Source: Bradyrhizobium sp. CB82
GTDB taxonomy: Bacteria; Pseudomonadota; Alphaproteobacteria; Rhizobiales; Xanthobacteraceae
Length of the DNA stretch: 64,000 nt
Direction of reading: 5' to 3'
Assembly: GCF_029714405.1 (NCBI RefSeq)
Contig: NZ_CP121650.1
Coordinates: 5,399,001 to 5,463,000 of the forward strand
The notes beneath the pieces were generated by a model that did not search any database, was not told the DNA's origin, and saw only the letters and a program-made list of their open reading frames with translations. Made by a program: the position numbers and the translations under genes. How positions within the stretch are numbered: position 1 is the stretch's first letter; the number at the start of each line of letters is the position of its first letter. Below are positions 16,535 to 25,619 of the stretch, piece by piece.

Positions 16535-17908
16535 TCACGCCGCCTGCGACACCACGCGATTGCGGCCATCGTGCTTGGCGCGATACAGCGCGGTGTCGGC
16601 GCGCTTGAGCACGTCGGCGACAGCTTCTCCCTTCCGCTCCAGCGTGGTCAGGCCGATCGAGATCGTGACCTCGATGCGCTTGGTGCCCTTGTGGACGGAG
16701 AACGGCGCGCCCGCGATCGAGCGGCGCAGGCGCTCGGCGACCATTCCGGCGACGTGCAGATCGGTCTCCGGCATCACGATGACGAATTCCTCGCCGCCGT
16801 AGCGGCAGGCGAGATCGATGCCGCGGATCGATTTGCGCACGCGCACCGCGAACTCGCGCAAGACGTCGTCGCCGGCATCATGCCCGTAATTGTCATTGAT
16901 CGCCTTGAAGTAGTCGATGTCCAGAATCATCAGTGCGAGCGGCTTGCCACGCGTCGAGGCCTGCTCGGCGAGCGTCCCCAGGTGGCTTTCCATGTAGCGG
17001 CGATTGTGCAGGCCGGTAAGCGCGTCGGTGATCGCCATCTCGATCGAGTTCTGCACGTTGTCGCGCAAATGATCGGTGTAGCGGCGACGGCGGATCTGCG
17101 TGCGCGCGCGCGCGAGCAGCTCGTTCCTGTCGACGGGGCGCAATAGATAGTCGTTGACGCCGATCTCGAGCCCGCGCAGCAGCCGCGTGCCGCTCTCGGC
17201 GTCCGCAATGGCGAGGATCGGCACATGGCGGGTGCGCTCGAGCGAACGCGCCTGGCTGCACAGCCGCAGGCCATCGAAATTGTTGAGGTCGAGCGAGACG
17301 ATCAGCAGGTCGTAATTGCCCTCGGCGGCATGGAACAGCGCCTCCGTCGGATTGGGCTCGACGTCGACGGTGTGCTCGGCCGAAAGCAGCGTCGCCAGCC
17401 GCTCGTAGGACGACTGCCGGTCGTCGACCAGGAGGATGCGGCCGCCCTTGCCGGTGTCAGTCACCGCGCTGCGCTCGGGCGCCTGCACCCCGATCTCGAG
17501 CGAGGTGATCGCGCGCATGCGCAGCTCGTCCGTCATCATCTTCAAACGCGTCAGCGAGCGCACGCGCGCGATCAGCACGACGTCGGACACGGGCTTGGTG
17601 AGGAAATCGTCGGCCCCGGCTTCCAGGCCGCGCACGCGATCGGCAGGGCTGTCGAGCGCCGTCACCATCACGACGGGAATGTGGTGCGTCGCCGGGTCGG
17701 TCTTGAGCTGGCGGCAAACCTCGAAGCCGTCAATGTCGGGCATCATGACGTCGAGCAGGATGATGTCGCACTCGGCGCGTCGGCAGATCGCCAGCGCTTC
17801 ATTGCCGTTCGAGGCCGTCATCACGTCGAAATATTCCGCGGAGAGTCTTGCTTCCAGCAGCTTGACGTTGGCAGGGACATCATCGACGACGAGGATACGC
17901 GCGGACAC
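16535..17908 (-). CDS. pleD: PleD-type response regulator diguanylate cyclase
   Basis: A 457-residue REC-REC-GGDEF protein that makes cyclic di-GMP when phosphorylated and controls polar development. The first receiver has phospho-acceptor D53 in IILLDVMMPD. The second receiver (about residues 155-270) lacks a canonical acidic pocket, as expected for the adaptor domain. The cyclase motif is RYGGEEF. Five residues before GGEEF, RGID forms the RxxD inhibitory site, so product feedback should occur. The gene begins 13 bp after divK and is read in the same direction, the conserved divK-pleD operon. Confidence 0.95.
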   Translation of the reverse strand: MSARILVVDDVPANVKLLEARLSAEYFDVMTASNGNEALAICRRAECDIILLDVMMPDIDGFEVCRQLKTDPATHHIPVVMVTALDSPADRVRGLEAGADDFLTKPVSDVVLIARVRSLTRLKMMTDELRMRAITSLEIGVQAPERSAVTDTGKGGRILLVDDRQSSYERLATLLSAEHTVDVEPNPTEALFHAAEGNYDLLIVSLDLNNFDGLRLCSQARSLERTRHVPILAIADAESGTRLLRGLEIGVNDYLLRPVDRNELLARARTQIRRRRYTDHLRDNVQNSIEMAITDALTGLHNRRYMESHLGTLAEQASTRGKPLALMILDIDYFKAINDNYGHDAGDDVLREFAVRVRKSIRGIDLACRYGGEEFVIVMPETDLHVAGMVAERLRRSIAGAPFSVHKGTKRIEVTISIGLTTLERKGEAVADVLKRADTALYRAKHDGRNRVVSQAA

Positions 17909-17921
17909 CTGAAATCACTCC

Positions 17922-18287
17922 CTACCCGATAAAGCGCCGGACCGTCTCAATGAACTTGCCGACCGAGATCGGCTTGGAAAGATACGCCTCGCATCCACCT
18001 TCGCGTATACGCTCTTCGTCACCCTTCATCGCGAACGCAGTCACCGCGACGACGGGAATGTTGCGCAGTTCCGGATCGTCCTTGATCCAGCGCGTGACCT
18101 CCAGCCCCGACACCTGCGGCAATTGGATATCCATCAGCACGAGATCGGGACGCATCTTACGAACGAGATCGAGCGCCTCGTAGCCGTTGCTGGTGCCCGA
18201 CGTCTGGTACCCGTGCGCTTCCAACAGATCGCGGAAGAGCTTCATGTTGAGCTCGTTGTCTTCCACGATCAGGACGGTTTTAGCCAT
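17922..18287 (-). CDS. divK: single-domain response regulator DivK
   Basis: A 121-residue stand-alone receiver. The acidic pocket is in [10 protein letters not shown], the phospho-acceptor is D53 in [13 protein letters not shown], and the signalling Thr and Lys are in [10 protein letters not shown] and YLSKPI. In Caulobacter and rhizobia DivK links the DivJ/PleC kinases to CtrA control. The start is the ATG at 18287, with AGGGA just upstream; an in-frame extension of 5 codons lacks support. It leads the divK-pleD operon, and its upstream region carries a cluster of CcrM sites. Confidence 0.95.
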   Translation of the reverse strand: MAKTVLIVEDNELNMKLFRDLLEAHGYQTSGTSNGYEALDLVRKMRPDLVLMDIQLPQVSGLEVTRWIKDDPELRNIPVVAVTAFAMKGDEERIREGGCEAYLSKPISVGKFIETVRRFIG

Positions 18288-18364
18288 CCCGTCCCTCCCC
18301 ATTCTCAGGAGACCTGTTCGACATGTGACGCCTCAGGCGCCTTCCGCCGGCGCTTCGAAAACTG

Positions 18365-18476
18365 GATTCAAACTAGCCTCAGATTCGCTCTAGTTTCGTT
18401 AAACCCAAGGGCCAACTTTCCGCGATGTGGTTTTCAGTTGCTTGTCTGGGTGCCTGAGACTCGGGCATGATGATTC
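18365..18476. promoter_or_regulatory. cluster of GANTC (CcrM) sites upstream of divK
   Basis: Four GANTC sites (18365, 18382, 18458 and 18472) lie in the 230-bp gap between divK and the DUF3572 gene. Alphaproteobacterial CcrM methylates GANTC in a cell-cycle-dependent manner, so methylation could time expression of divK-pleD or the opposite gene. Confidence 0.4.
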
Positions 18477-18518
18477 CAAATTAGAGACCGAAAGTTAACG
18501 GAAAGGCAAACTGTTCGC

Positions 18519-18830
18519 TTGAAAAAGCCTGTTCAAAACCCTCGCGAAGTAGCTGAAATCGTTGCGATTCAGGCATTGTCTTTTGTCGCGGGCGATGCGG
18601 AGCGGCTGGGCCTGTTCCTGGCTGAGACGGGCATCGGCCCGGAGACCCTGCGGAACGCGGCCTCCGACCCGAATTTCCTGATCAGCGTGCTCGATTTTGT
18701 GCTGCGTGACGATGCAACCGTGAAGGCCTTTGCCAGCGCCTCGGAACTCCATCCGACCAACATTGCCGCGGCCCGGCAAGTGCTTGGAGATGCGTTGGGC
18801 GACCCGCACTGGGAGCGCGACGTGCCGTGA
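18519..18830 (+). CDS. DUF3572 protein
   Basis: A 103-residue all-helical protein of the alphaproteobacterial DUF3572 family, function unknown (core AIQALSFVAGDAERLGLFLA, then FLISVLDFVLRDDATV). The start is TTG at 18519, with GGAAAGG about 12 bases upstream. No better in-frame start exists before the conserved core. It overlaps dinB by GTGA at 18827-18830, so the two are translationally coupled and may act together in DNA damage tolerance, which is inference. Confidence 0.82.
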   Translation: MKKPVQNPREVAEIVAIQALSFVAGDAERLGLFLAETGIGPETLRNAASDPNFLISVLDFVLRDDATVKAFASASELHPTNIAAARQVLGDALGDPHWERDVP

Positions 18831-20119
18831 ACACCCCCGACCCGGCCGGGCCCCGCTGCTTCTGCCGGGATTGTCTGGCCGACCAAGGCATGCCGGCGCG
18901 ACGCTGTTCGGCCTGCGGCTCGCCGCGCCTCGTCCGCCACCGCGCGCTCGCCTCGCTGACGATCGCCCATATCGACTGCGACGCGTTCTACGCGACGGTC
19001 GAGAAGCGCGACAATCCCGACATCGCCGACAAGCCCGTGATCATCGGCGGCGGCAAGCGTGGCGTGGTGTCGGCCGCCTGCTACATCGCGCGCACCTTCG
19101 GCGTGCGCTCGGCCATGCCGATGTTCAAGGCGCTGGAGGCCTGCCCGCATGCGACCGTGATCCGCCCCGACATGGCCAAATACGTCCGCGTCGGCCGCGA
19201 GGTGCGTCACGCCATGCAGGCGCTGACGCCGCTGGTCGAGCCGCTCTCGATCGACGAGGCCTTTCTTGATCTCTCCGGCACCGAGCGCGTTCACGGCATG
19301 ATCCCGGCAAAGGTGCTGGCGCGCTTTGCCCGCAACGTGGAGCGCGACATCGGCATCACCGTTTCGGTCGGGCTCTCCTGCAACAAGTTCCTGGCCAAGA
19401 TCGCCTCGGATCTCGACAAGCCGCGCGGCTTTGCGAGCCTCGACCAGGAGGAAGCGCGCTCGATGCTGGCCGAGAAGCCGGTCGGCTTCATCTTCGGCGT
19501 CGGGCCGGCGACGCAGGAGCGGCTGGTGCAGCGGGGTTTCCGCATCATCGCCGATCTGCAAAAGGCCGACGAGATCGAGCTGATGCGGCAGTTTCCGAGC
19601 GATGGCCGGAGACTCTGGCGGCTTGCCCGCGGCATCGACGATCGCCGCGTCGAGCCCGATCGCGGCGCCAAGACGATTTCCAGCGAAACCACGTTCGAGA
19701 GCGACATCCGCGACTTCGCGACGCTGGAGAAGATCTTGTGGCGGCTATGCGAGAAGACCTCGTCGCGGCTCAAGAGCGGCGAGCTTGCAGGCTCGACCAT
19801 CACGCTGAAGCTGAAGACATTAGACTTCCGCCAGCGCACGCGCTCGCAGTCGATCAACGCGCCGACGCAGCTCGCCGCAAAGATTTTTTCGATCTGCCGC
19901 GAGATGCTGGCCAAGGAGATCGACGGCACGGCCTTCCGCCTGATGGGCGCCGGCGTCAGCGCGCTACGTGCAGGATCGGCCGCCGACGACACCGACATGC
20001 TCGATCGCCGCGCCGCCCATGCCGAACGAGCCATCGACGGATTGCGCAAGAAGTTCGGCAGCGCCGCCGTGATCCGCGGGATTGCGTATAACGGACCGGA
20101 GAAGGCGCAGCCGGAGTGA
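18827..20119 (+). CDS. dinB: DNA polymerase IV (Y family) with N-terminal zinc finger
   Basis: A 430-residue translesion polymerase. The catalytic palm shows AHIDCDAFYATVEKRDNP and LSIDEAFLDLSG with the SIDE carboxylates. The thumb and little-finger domains follow, and the end is RGIAYNGPEK. Before the polymerase core are about 45 extra residues with C13xxC16 and C27xxC30, a probable zinc finger found in some rhizobial DinB proteins. The GTG at 18827 overlaps the DUF3572 stop. No C-terminal clamp-binding motif was clear to me. Confidence 0.93.
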   Translation: MNTPDPAGPRCFCRDCLADQGMPARRCSACGSPRLVRHRALASLTIAHIDCDAFYATVEKRDNPDIADKPVIIGGGKRGVVSAACYIARTFGVRSAMPMFKALEACPHATVIRPDMAKYVRVGREVRHAMQALTPLVEPLSIDEAFLDLSGTERVHGMIPAKVLARFARNVERDIGITVSVGLSCNKFLAKIASDLDKPRGFASLDQEEARSMLAEKPVGFIFGVGPATQERLVQRGFRIIADLQKADEIELMRQFPSDGRRLWRLARGIDDRRVEPDRGAKTISSETTFESDIRDFATLEKILWRLCEKTSSRLKSGELAGSTITLKLKTLDFRQRTRSQSINAPTQLAAKIFSICREMLAKEIDGTAFRLMGAGVSALRAGSAADDTDMLDRRAAHAERAIDGLRKKFGSAAVIRGIAYNGPEKAQPE

Positions 20120-20220
20120 TGGTCGGCACCTCTGGCTGTGGCCGTCGCCTGACGCCCACCCGCTCGATGTCGTCCTGGCAAAAACCAAGACACACCCGTA
20201 GCGAGGATGCAGCGAAGCCA

Positions 20221-20622
20221 TCAATCCGCGACGGCCACCGCCTCGATCTCGATCAGCCACTCCGGTGCAGCGAGCGCCGACACACCGACCAGCGTGCTCG
20301 CCGGCGGCTCCATGCCTTCGAAGAAGGCGGAGCGCGCCTTGCCAATGATGGGACGGAGTTCCGGCTTGTAGCCGACGACGAAGGTCATGATCTTCACGAT
20401 GTCAGCGTAGCTCGCGCCGGCGGCTTTCAGCGCCAGGCCAAGATTCTGCATCACCTGCGTCGTCTGCGCGGCAAGATTGCCTTCGCCGACCACCCGCCCC
20501 TCCTCGTCCACGGAGACCTGCCCCGAGATGTAGATGGTGCGCGCGCCAGAGGCCGTGACGACGTGGGAATAGGCCGGATTGTGGTGCAGGCCGCTCGGGC
20601 GGAGATGGTCGATCTTCGGCAT
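20221..20622 (-). CDS. RidA family protein
   Basis: A 133-residue member of the RidA/YjgF/UK114 family, whose best-known role is deaminating reactive enamine/imine intermediates. Family features are IYISGQVSVDEEGRVVGEGN, TQVMQNLGLALKAAGAS and the late EIEAVAVAD. The conserved Arg of true RidA near residue 105 is not evident, so this may be a non-deaminase subfamily. GGGAGG precedes the ATG at 20622, which is chosen over a 23-codon upstream extension. Confidence 0.85.
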   Translation of the reverse strand: MPKIDHLRPSGLHHNPAYSHVVTASGARTIYISGQVSVDEEGRVVGEGNLAAQTTQVMQNLGLALKAAGASYADIVKIMTFVVGYKPELRPIIGKARSAFFEGMEPPASTLVGVSALAAPEWLIEIEAVAVAD

Positions 20623-20687
20623 GTGTGCCTCCCAGACGTTTGTGCTTGGGAAGGAGCGTAGCGAGGGTGGGCGCTCAATGCCAGCCG

Positions 20688-21536
20688 TCAATTACAGGGC
20701 TTCGTATCCTTGACGTCGAACTTGCCCATCGCACCCGATATGACGAAATCGTTGTAGTCGAGCACCAGCGCGCGGGAGACGCCGTTTTCGTAGAGCTCGA
20801 ACGACATCGCGTAGACGGGCGTCTGCTCGCCCTCTTTCTGCTGGGCTTCGCGGTCGAAATAGCTGACGGTGACCGGCCAGCGCGTCAGCGACTTCATGTG
20901 CTCGTCCGAAGTCGACGGATCGGGCGAGGATGCCGCGCGGTCGGCCGGGATCGGCTGACCGATCACGGTCAGCGTGTTGTAGACCTTCTCGCCATTGTCG
21001 GAGCCATCATAGACGGAGAGCTCGAGCAGCGACTTGCCCTCCTTGGCGGCGGCAATGATGCGCTGGATCTGCTCGGTCGGAAACACCGTCGTGCCGTCGA
21101 GCGTGAAATTCTTCGGCGCCGGCAGCTTCAATTTGACGTTGATGTGGTCGCCATCGCGCTCGGCCGATCCGTCGACCTGGCTCGAGGCGGTATCGTTCAT
21201 CCGCGTCTCGATCTTGAAGCGATAGCTTTTCCCGGCGGCGTCCTCCCAGGAATTGGAGCGGAGGTCGCTGAGGGTGATCTTCCCCTCGCCGCTGTCGAGC
21301 TCGGAGACCTGGCGGAATTCCGATGTGTAGCCCTCGCAGGAATTACCGGCGAAATTATAGAGGATGCGTCCGCGCGCGCTGTTGATCGAACTTGTACGCG
21401 ACTTGACCAGGCTCAGCTCGTACAGGGCCTGGTGCGAGAGGAACGGACCATTCGCGGCCTCAGCCCCGCCAGAAACGCCAACAGCGACAGCCGCGAGCGC
21501 CATGACACCGAGCGACGTCCGGAAAAAATGCACCAT
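20688..21536 (-). CDS. eipB: cell envelope integrity protein EipB (DUF1849)
   Basis: A 282-residue periplasmic protein with a signal peptide (MVHFFRTSLGVMALAAVAVG, cleavage near AEAAN). It belongs to the DUF1849/EipB family, a beta-spiral fold described in Brucella as needed for envelope integrity. Two cysteines, one in NSCEGYTSEF and one in the last residues KPCN, match the conserved disulfide of EipB. It is separated from the RidA gene by 65 bp on the same strand. Confidence 0.88.
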   Translation of the reverse strand: MVHFFRTSLGVMALAAVAVGVSGGAEAANGPFLSHQALYELSLVKSRTSSINSARGRILYNFAGNSCEGYTSEFRQVSELDSGEGKITLSDLRSNSWEDAAGKSYRFKIETRMNDTASSQVDGSAERDGDHINVKLKLPAPKNFTLDGTTVFPTEQIQRIIAAAKEGKSLLELSVYDGSDNGEKVYNTLTVIGQPIPADRAASSPDPSTSDEHMKSLTRWPVTVSYFDREAQQKEGEQTPVYAMSFELYENGVSRALVLDYNDFVISGAMGKFDVKDTKPCN

Positions 21537-21784
21537 GAATATTCCTTGGGGAAATCGAGATTCGTCATTTTAATGACCGTCGCATTGCGTCGCAACTGCG
21601 GCCACTTCACGGAAAGTTGCGCTTTTTCGCAGAAAATCGCTGTTGTGCCTCGGTAAAGATGCAACCCTGCCGGGCGCCCGCGCCACCGCTTCGCCGCCTT
21701 GCATGTAACCGCACAATCGGCGAAACAGGCGCGCTGGCTGGCCTGAGGCCGGACAGAATTTCCAGATGACATCGAGGTCGGAAC

Positions 21785-22252
21785 ATGGCGGGCACGGTCG
21801 AACAGAAACTGGCGGAACAAGGCATCAAGCTCCACGAGGCCCCCACTCCCGTGGCCAATTACGTGCCGTTCGTGCGGACCGGCAACCTCCTCTTCGTCTC
21901 GGGCCAGGTGTGCTTCGATCCTGCCGGCAAGCTGATCGCCAAGGGCAAGCTAGGGGCCGGCGTCTCCATCGAAGAAGGCGCGGCGGCGGCGCGCGGCTGC
22001 GCCATCAACCTCTTGGCTCAGGTCAAGGCGGCGCTCGGCGATCTCGACAAGGTCGTGCGCGTTGTGCGGCTCGGCGGTTTCATCAACTCGGCGCCGGATT
22101 TCGTCGACGGGCCGAAGGTCCTGAACGGCGCCTCCGACCTGATGGTCGCGGCCTTCGGTGACAAGGGCCGCCACGCGCGCACCACCGTCGGCGTCGCCTC
22201 GCTCCCTGCGGACGCCGCCGTCGAGGTCGAAGGCGTGTTCGAGGTCGCCTGA
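21785..22252 (+). CDS. RidA family protein (YjgH-like)
   Basis: A 155-residue YjgF-superfamily protein of the longer subtype (LLFVSGQVCFDPAGKLIAKG, then RVVRLGGFINSAPDFVDGPK, then HARTTVGVASLPADAAVEVE). GAGG lies 8 bases before the ATG. The RARTTVG-like end contains the conserved Arg. A glycerophosphodiesterase follows after 16 bp, so they share a transcript. The substrate is unknown. Confidence 0.88.
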   Translation: MAGTVEQKLAEQGIKLHEAPTPVANYVPFVRTGNLLFVSGQVCFDPAGKLIAKGKLGAGVSIEEGAAAARGCAINLLAQVKAALGDLDKVVRVVRLGGFINSAPDFVDGPKVLNGASDLMVAAFGDKGRHARTTVGVASLPADAAVEVEGVFEVA

Positions 22253-22268
22253 TGGGGGAGCAAGAGAC

Positions 22269-23015
22269 GTGCGTGCTCCGGAGTGGCTGACGGCACGGCC
22301 GGTCGCCCATCGCGGCCTGCATGACATTTCACGTGGTGTCGTCGAGAACATGCCGGGCGCGGTGCAGGCTGCGATCGCAGGCAATTTCGCCATCGAGGTC
22401 GACATCCAGCTCACCGCCGATGGCGAGGCCATGGTGCATCACGACCACGCGCTCGGCCGGCTCACGGAGGGCGAGGGCGAACTGATCGAGAAGACCGCGG
22501 CCGAGCTCAGGGCTGTCAAATTCAAGAACACGTCCGAGCGGATGATGTCGCTGTCCGACCTCTGCGCCACCGTCGCCGGGCGTGTTCCACTGGTGATCGA
22601 GGTGAAGAGCCATTTTACCGGCGACCGCAAGCTCGTGAGGCGGATGGCAGAGGTGCTGGCATCCTATAAGGGCCCTGCCGTTGGCATGTCCTTCGATCCG
22701 GAACAGGTGCTGGCGCTACGCGAACTGTTGCCGTCGCGCCCACGCGGCATCGTCGCGCAGCGGACCTACGAGGACGAGTCCTGGGCGAAGCTGACGCAAG
22801 CCCAGCGCGACAGCATGCTGTACTTGCGCCACGGCTTTCAAACCCAGCCGCATTTCGTCGCCTTCAAGGTCGACCATCTGCCGGCGCCGGCGCCATGGAT
22901 CGCGCGCAATGTGTTCGGCTGCGCGCTGCTCGGCTGGACGGTCCGCACGCCCGAGCAGCGGACGCGGGCAGGGCAACATGCAGATCAGATGATCTTCGAG
23001 GGGTTCGTGCCGTAG
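22269..23015 (+). CDS. glycerophosphodiester phosphodiesterase
   Basis: A 248-residue GDPD TIM-barrel hydrolase that cleaves glycerophosphodiesters to glycerol-3-phosphate. Catalytic and metal residues are visible in PVAHRGLHD (HRG), IEVDIQLTADGEAMVHHDHA (ExD and HHDH) and LVIEVKS. The GTG start at 22269 is fixed by GGGGAG 8 bases upstream. There is no signal peptide, so it is cytoplasmic. It lies 16 bp after the RidA-like gene. Confidence 0.88.
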   Translation: MRAPEWLTARPVAHRGLHDISRGVVENMPGAVQAAIAGNFAIEVDIQLTADGEAMVHHDHALGRLTEGEGELIEKTAAELRAVKFKNTSERMMSLSDLCATVAGRVPLVIEVKSHFTGDRKLVRRMAEVLASYKGPAVGMSFDPEQVLALRELLPSRPRGIVAQRTYEDESWAKLTQAQRDSMLYLRHGFQTQPHFVAFKVDHLPAPAPWIARNVFGCALLGWTVRTPEQRTRAGQHADQMIFEGFVP

Positions 23016-23151
23016 GGCACGCGGCGCCAACTAGAATCCTGAAAACAACCCCATGCAAAGGGCGGACGAGGCGCGTTCCGCTTCGCTTCGCCCCCCTTGA
23101 AGTCGCTGCTGCAATGCACGATCTTTCATGCAGGGTTCTTCAAGACACGCG

Positions 23152-24393
23152 ATGGCATCATCCGAAATCACGCTCGAGGCCGTACCTTCCATCGGCGAGG
23201 TATCACCGGAAGACTGGGACACCTGCGCCAATCCCGGCAGCGCCTGCAATGGGAGTGGCAAGGGAACCTCATCCAGACTGGTAGGCAACTCCACGGTACT
23301 CTTAAGACCGGTCTATAACCCCTTTGTTTCCCATGCCTTTTTGTCGGCAGCGGAGAATTCGGGTTCGGCCACCGCACGCACCGGCTGGGGACCGCGGCAT
23401 CTCATTGCCAAGCTCGATAGCCGCGTCGCGGGCGTCGTACCCTGTTATCTGAAATCGCACAGCCAAGGCGAGTATGTGTTCGACCGCGGCTGGGCGGATG
23501 CCTATGCACGCGCCGGCGGGCGCTACTATCCGAAGCTCCAGGTCTCGGTTCCCTTCACGCCGGCAACCGGCCCGCGCCTTCTGATCCGCGACGGCGTCGA
23601 CCGCGAGCGCGTTGCGTCTGCGCTGGCAAGCGGGCTGATCGCGCTGTGCGGGGCGAGCAAGGCCTCATCGGTGCACGTCACCTTCGCGCGCGAGGCCGAA
23701 TGGGAGCTGCTCGCCGAGCACGGCTTCCTGCAACGGACCGACCAGCAGTTCCACTGGCACAACGAGGGCTTTGCAACCTTCGACGACTTCCTCGCCACCC
23801 TGAATTCGCGCCACCGCAAATCGATCAAGCGCGAGCGGCGCGATGCGCTTGCAGCCGGCATCACCATCCACTGGCTCACCGGCAGCGACATCACCGAAGA
23901 GGCCTGGGACGCGTTCTTCGACTTCTACATGGAGACCGGCTCGCGTAAATGGGGCCGGCCGTATCTGACGCGAGAATTCTTCTCGCTGATCGGCGAGACC
24001 ATGAGCAACGACGTGCTCCTGGTGATGGCCCGCCGCAATCACCGCTGGATCGCGGGCGCCATCAACTTCATCGGCTCGGACACGCTGTTCGGCCGCAACT
24101 GGGGCGCGATCGAGCATCATCAGTTCCTGCATTTCGAGGTCTGCTACTACCAGGCGATCGATTTTGCGATCAAACACGGCCTGAAGCATGTCGAGGCCGG
24201 CGCGCAGGGCGAGCACAAGATCGCGCGCGGCTACCTGCCGCGAACGACGCATTCGGCGCATTTCATCGCCGATCCCGGCCTGCGCCGAGCCATCGACGAC
24301 TACCTCAAGCGCGAGCGCGCCTATGTCGCGGAAGCCGGCCGCGAACTTACCGAACTCGGCCCGTTCCGCAAGGACGCCGAAGAGGCGCCTTGA
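23152..24393 (+). CDS. GNAT/FemAB-like protein (peptidogalycan biosynthesis family)
   Basis: A 413-residue protein of the family once called DUF482, with a GNAT/FemAB-type acyltransferase fold. Family blocks are VPCYLKSHSQGEYVFDRGWA, YYPKLQVSVPFTPATGPRLL, LATLNSRHRKSIKRERRDAL and the end HKIARGYLPRTTHSAHFI. The acceptor is not known; a role in envelope peptide or polysaccharide modification is inference. The ATG at 23152 is used, and an in-frame ATG at 23128 is an alternative. Neither has a strong ribosome binding site. Confidence 0.82.
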   Translation: MASSEITLEAVPSIGEVSPEDWDTCANPGSACNGSGKGTSSRLVGNSTVLLRPVYNPFVSHAFLSAAENSGSATARTGWGPRHLIAKLDSRVAGVVPCYLKSHSQGEYVFDRGWADAYARAGGRYYPKLQVSVPFTPATGPRLLIRDGVDRERVASALASGLIALCGASKASSVHVTFAREAEWELLAEHGFLQRTDQQFHWHNEGFATFDDFLATLNSRHRKSIKRERRDALAAGITIHWLTGSDITEEAWDAFFDFYMETGSRKWGRPYLTREFFSLIGETMSNDVLLVMARRNHRWIAGAINFIGSDTLFGRNWGAIEHHQFLHFEVCYYQAIDFAIKHGLKHVEAGAQGEHKIARGYLPRTTHSAHFIADPGLRRAIDDYLKRERAYVAEAGRELTELGPFRKDAEEAP

Positions 24394-24443
24394 CGGCTTC
24401 TTCGAGGTGATGACAGTAAGGCCGCAACTTCAGGAGCAGCCGC

Positions 24444-24872
24444 ATGACCGCCTACGATCCCAACAATGTCTTCGCGAAAATCCTGCGCGGCGAATTCCCC
24501 TGCTACAAGGTCTATGAGGACGAGCACGTACTCGCTTTCCTCGACATCATGCCGCGCTCGCCCGGTCATACGCTTGTCATCCCTAAAGCCCATGCCCGCA
24601 ACATCCTCGACATCAAACCCGACGACTACGCCCATGTCGCGCGCGGCGCGCACAGAATCGCGTCGGCCGCGATGAAGGCGTTCAACGCCGATGGCATCAC
24701 GGTGCAGCAGTTCAACGAACCCGCCGGTGGCCAGGTCGTGTTTCACCTGCACATGCATGTGATGCCGCGCCACGACGGTGTCGCGCTGCTGCCGCCGGCT
24801 AGCCGCAAGGAAGACGGCAAGATGCTGGAAGAGCATGCGGCGAAGCTGATCGCGGCGTTGAAGGCGGGGTAA
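24444..24872 (+). CDS. HIT family hydrolase
   Basis: A 142-residue histidine-triad protein that hydrolyses nucleoside phosphoramidates or similar nucleotides. The triad is HLHMHVMPRH, and the N-terminal block NVFAKILRGEFPCYKVYEDE is typical of HINT-type members. AGGAG lies 8 bases before the ATG. It is probably cotranscribed with the upstream GNAT-like gene, 50 bp away. Confidence 0.92.
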   Translation: MTAYDPNNVFAKILRGEFPCYKVYEDEHVLAFLDIMPRSPGHTLVIPKAHARNILDIKPDDYAHVARGAHRIASAAMKAFNADGITVQQFNEPAGGQVVFHLHMHVMPRHDGVALLPPASRKEDGKMLEEHAAKLIAALKAG

Positions 24873-24885
24873 CTCTTTCCCCTCA

Positions 24886-24965
24886 ATTGCGAGCGAAGCG
24901 AAGCAATCCAGACTGCCTCCGCGGAGGCATCCCGGATTGCTTCGTCGCTTCGCTCCCCGCAATGA
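24886..24965. repeat. REP-like palindromic element
   Basis: The two ends, GCGAGCGAAGCGAAGCAATC (from 24889) and its near-inverse ending at 24965, form a long imperfect hairpin around GCCTCCGCGGAGGC. A half-copy with the same left end lies near 61338. This is a common Bradyrhizobium-type intergenic palindrome; it lies between convergent genes. Confidence 0.75.
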
Positions 24966-24980
24966 CGGAGGAGAGACCCT

Positions 24981-25472
24981 TCACTCTGTCTGAAAATCCC
25001 CAGCCTGCGGCGCGGCCAGTGGTGTGAACTCGCAGCGGTCGGGCTTGATGTCGATCAGCGGCGTATTGTCGATGCAGTCGAGGCCGCGCACCAGGATGGT
25101 GTTGCCCTCGATGCCGACCAGCTTGACGATCGAGGTGCCAATCGGATTGGGGCGCACCGGCGAGCGCAACGAGAAGGTGCCACGGGTGTTCTGGTTGTTC
25201 TTCGGACTCTGCAAAACGATGTCGCGACGGGAACGGTCGAGCCAGTAGAGCACTTCGAGATTGCTGTAGAAGTCGACGCCCTTGATCGCCGGCACGAAGG
25301 GCTCGAAAATCTCCAGACGGCACACCGGGCCGTCATGCCGTCCCTGCCGCGGCGTCTCCAGCCGCGAGGTCCAGGGTGTGCGGATCCGGCCGATGTAGAC
25401 GAGGCCAGCATCCTGCGTCGCCGGCAGCTCGATCGCCACCTCGCCTTCGCGGAGCTCATTTTCGCGAACCAT
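24981..25472 (-). CDS. trmO: tRNA (t6A37) methyltransferase TrmO/TsaA family
   Basis: A 163-residue protein of the TrmO (formerly TsaA/VirR) beta-barrel family, SAM-dependent N6-methyltransferases of t6A37 in tRNA-Thr. Signature segments are VYIGRIRTPWTSR, the Arg/Pro/Asn motif SPVRPNPIGTSIVKL and LRGLDCIDNTPLIDIKPD-like residues at the end. It lacks the C-terminal extension of E. coli TrmO, as many homologues do. The ATG at 25472 begins MVRENELREGEVAIEL. Confidence 0.85.
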   Translation of the reverse strand: MVRENELREGEVAIELPATQDAGLVYIGRIRTPWTSRLETPRQGRHDGPVCRLEIFEPFVPAIKGVDFYSNLEVLYWLDRSRRDIVLQSPKNNQNTRGTFSLRSPVRPNPIGTSIVKLVGIEGNTILVRGLDCIDNTPLIDIKPDRCEFTPLAAPQAGDFQTE

Positions 25473-25502
25473 TTTTCCAGTTCCCTACTGTTCGCGAGGG
25501 TT

Positions 25503-25619
25503 TTAGCCCAGCCACCACTTGCCGACCAGCATGAAGAGCTCGCCGGTGACGACGCCGGCGAAGATCGAGCGACGGGTCAGCATGACGACGATGAAGCCTG
25601 CGACCACCACGCCATAGCC
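25503..25619 (-). pseudogene. membrane-protein C-terminal fragment, possibly AzlD-like
   Basis: Thirty-nine codons without a start read GYGVVVAGFIVVMLTRRSIF and then AGVVTGELFMLVGKWWLG before TAA. Two short hydrophobic helices and a TRRS loop resemble the C-terminal end of AzlD-type branched-chain amino acid exporter subunits. The fragment abuts the stop codon of the lytic transglycosylase in the same frame, and nothing upstream belongs to it. It is most likely a deletion remnant. Confidence 0.35.
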
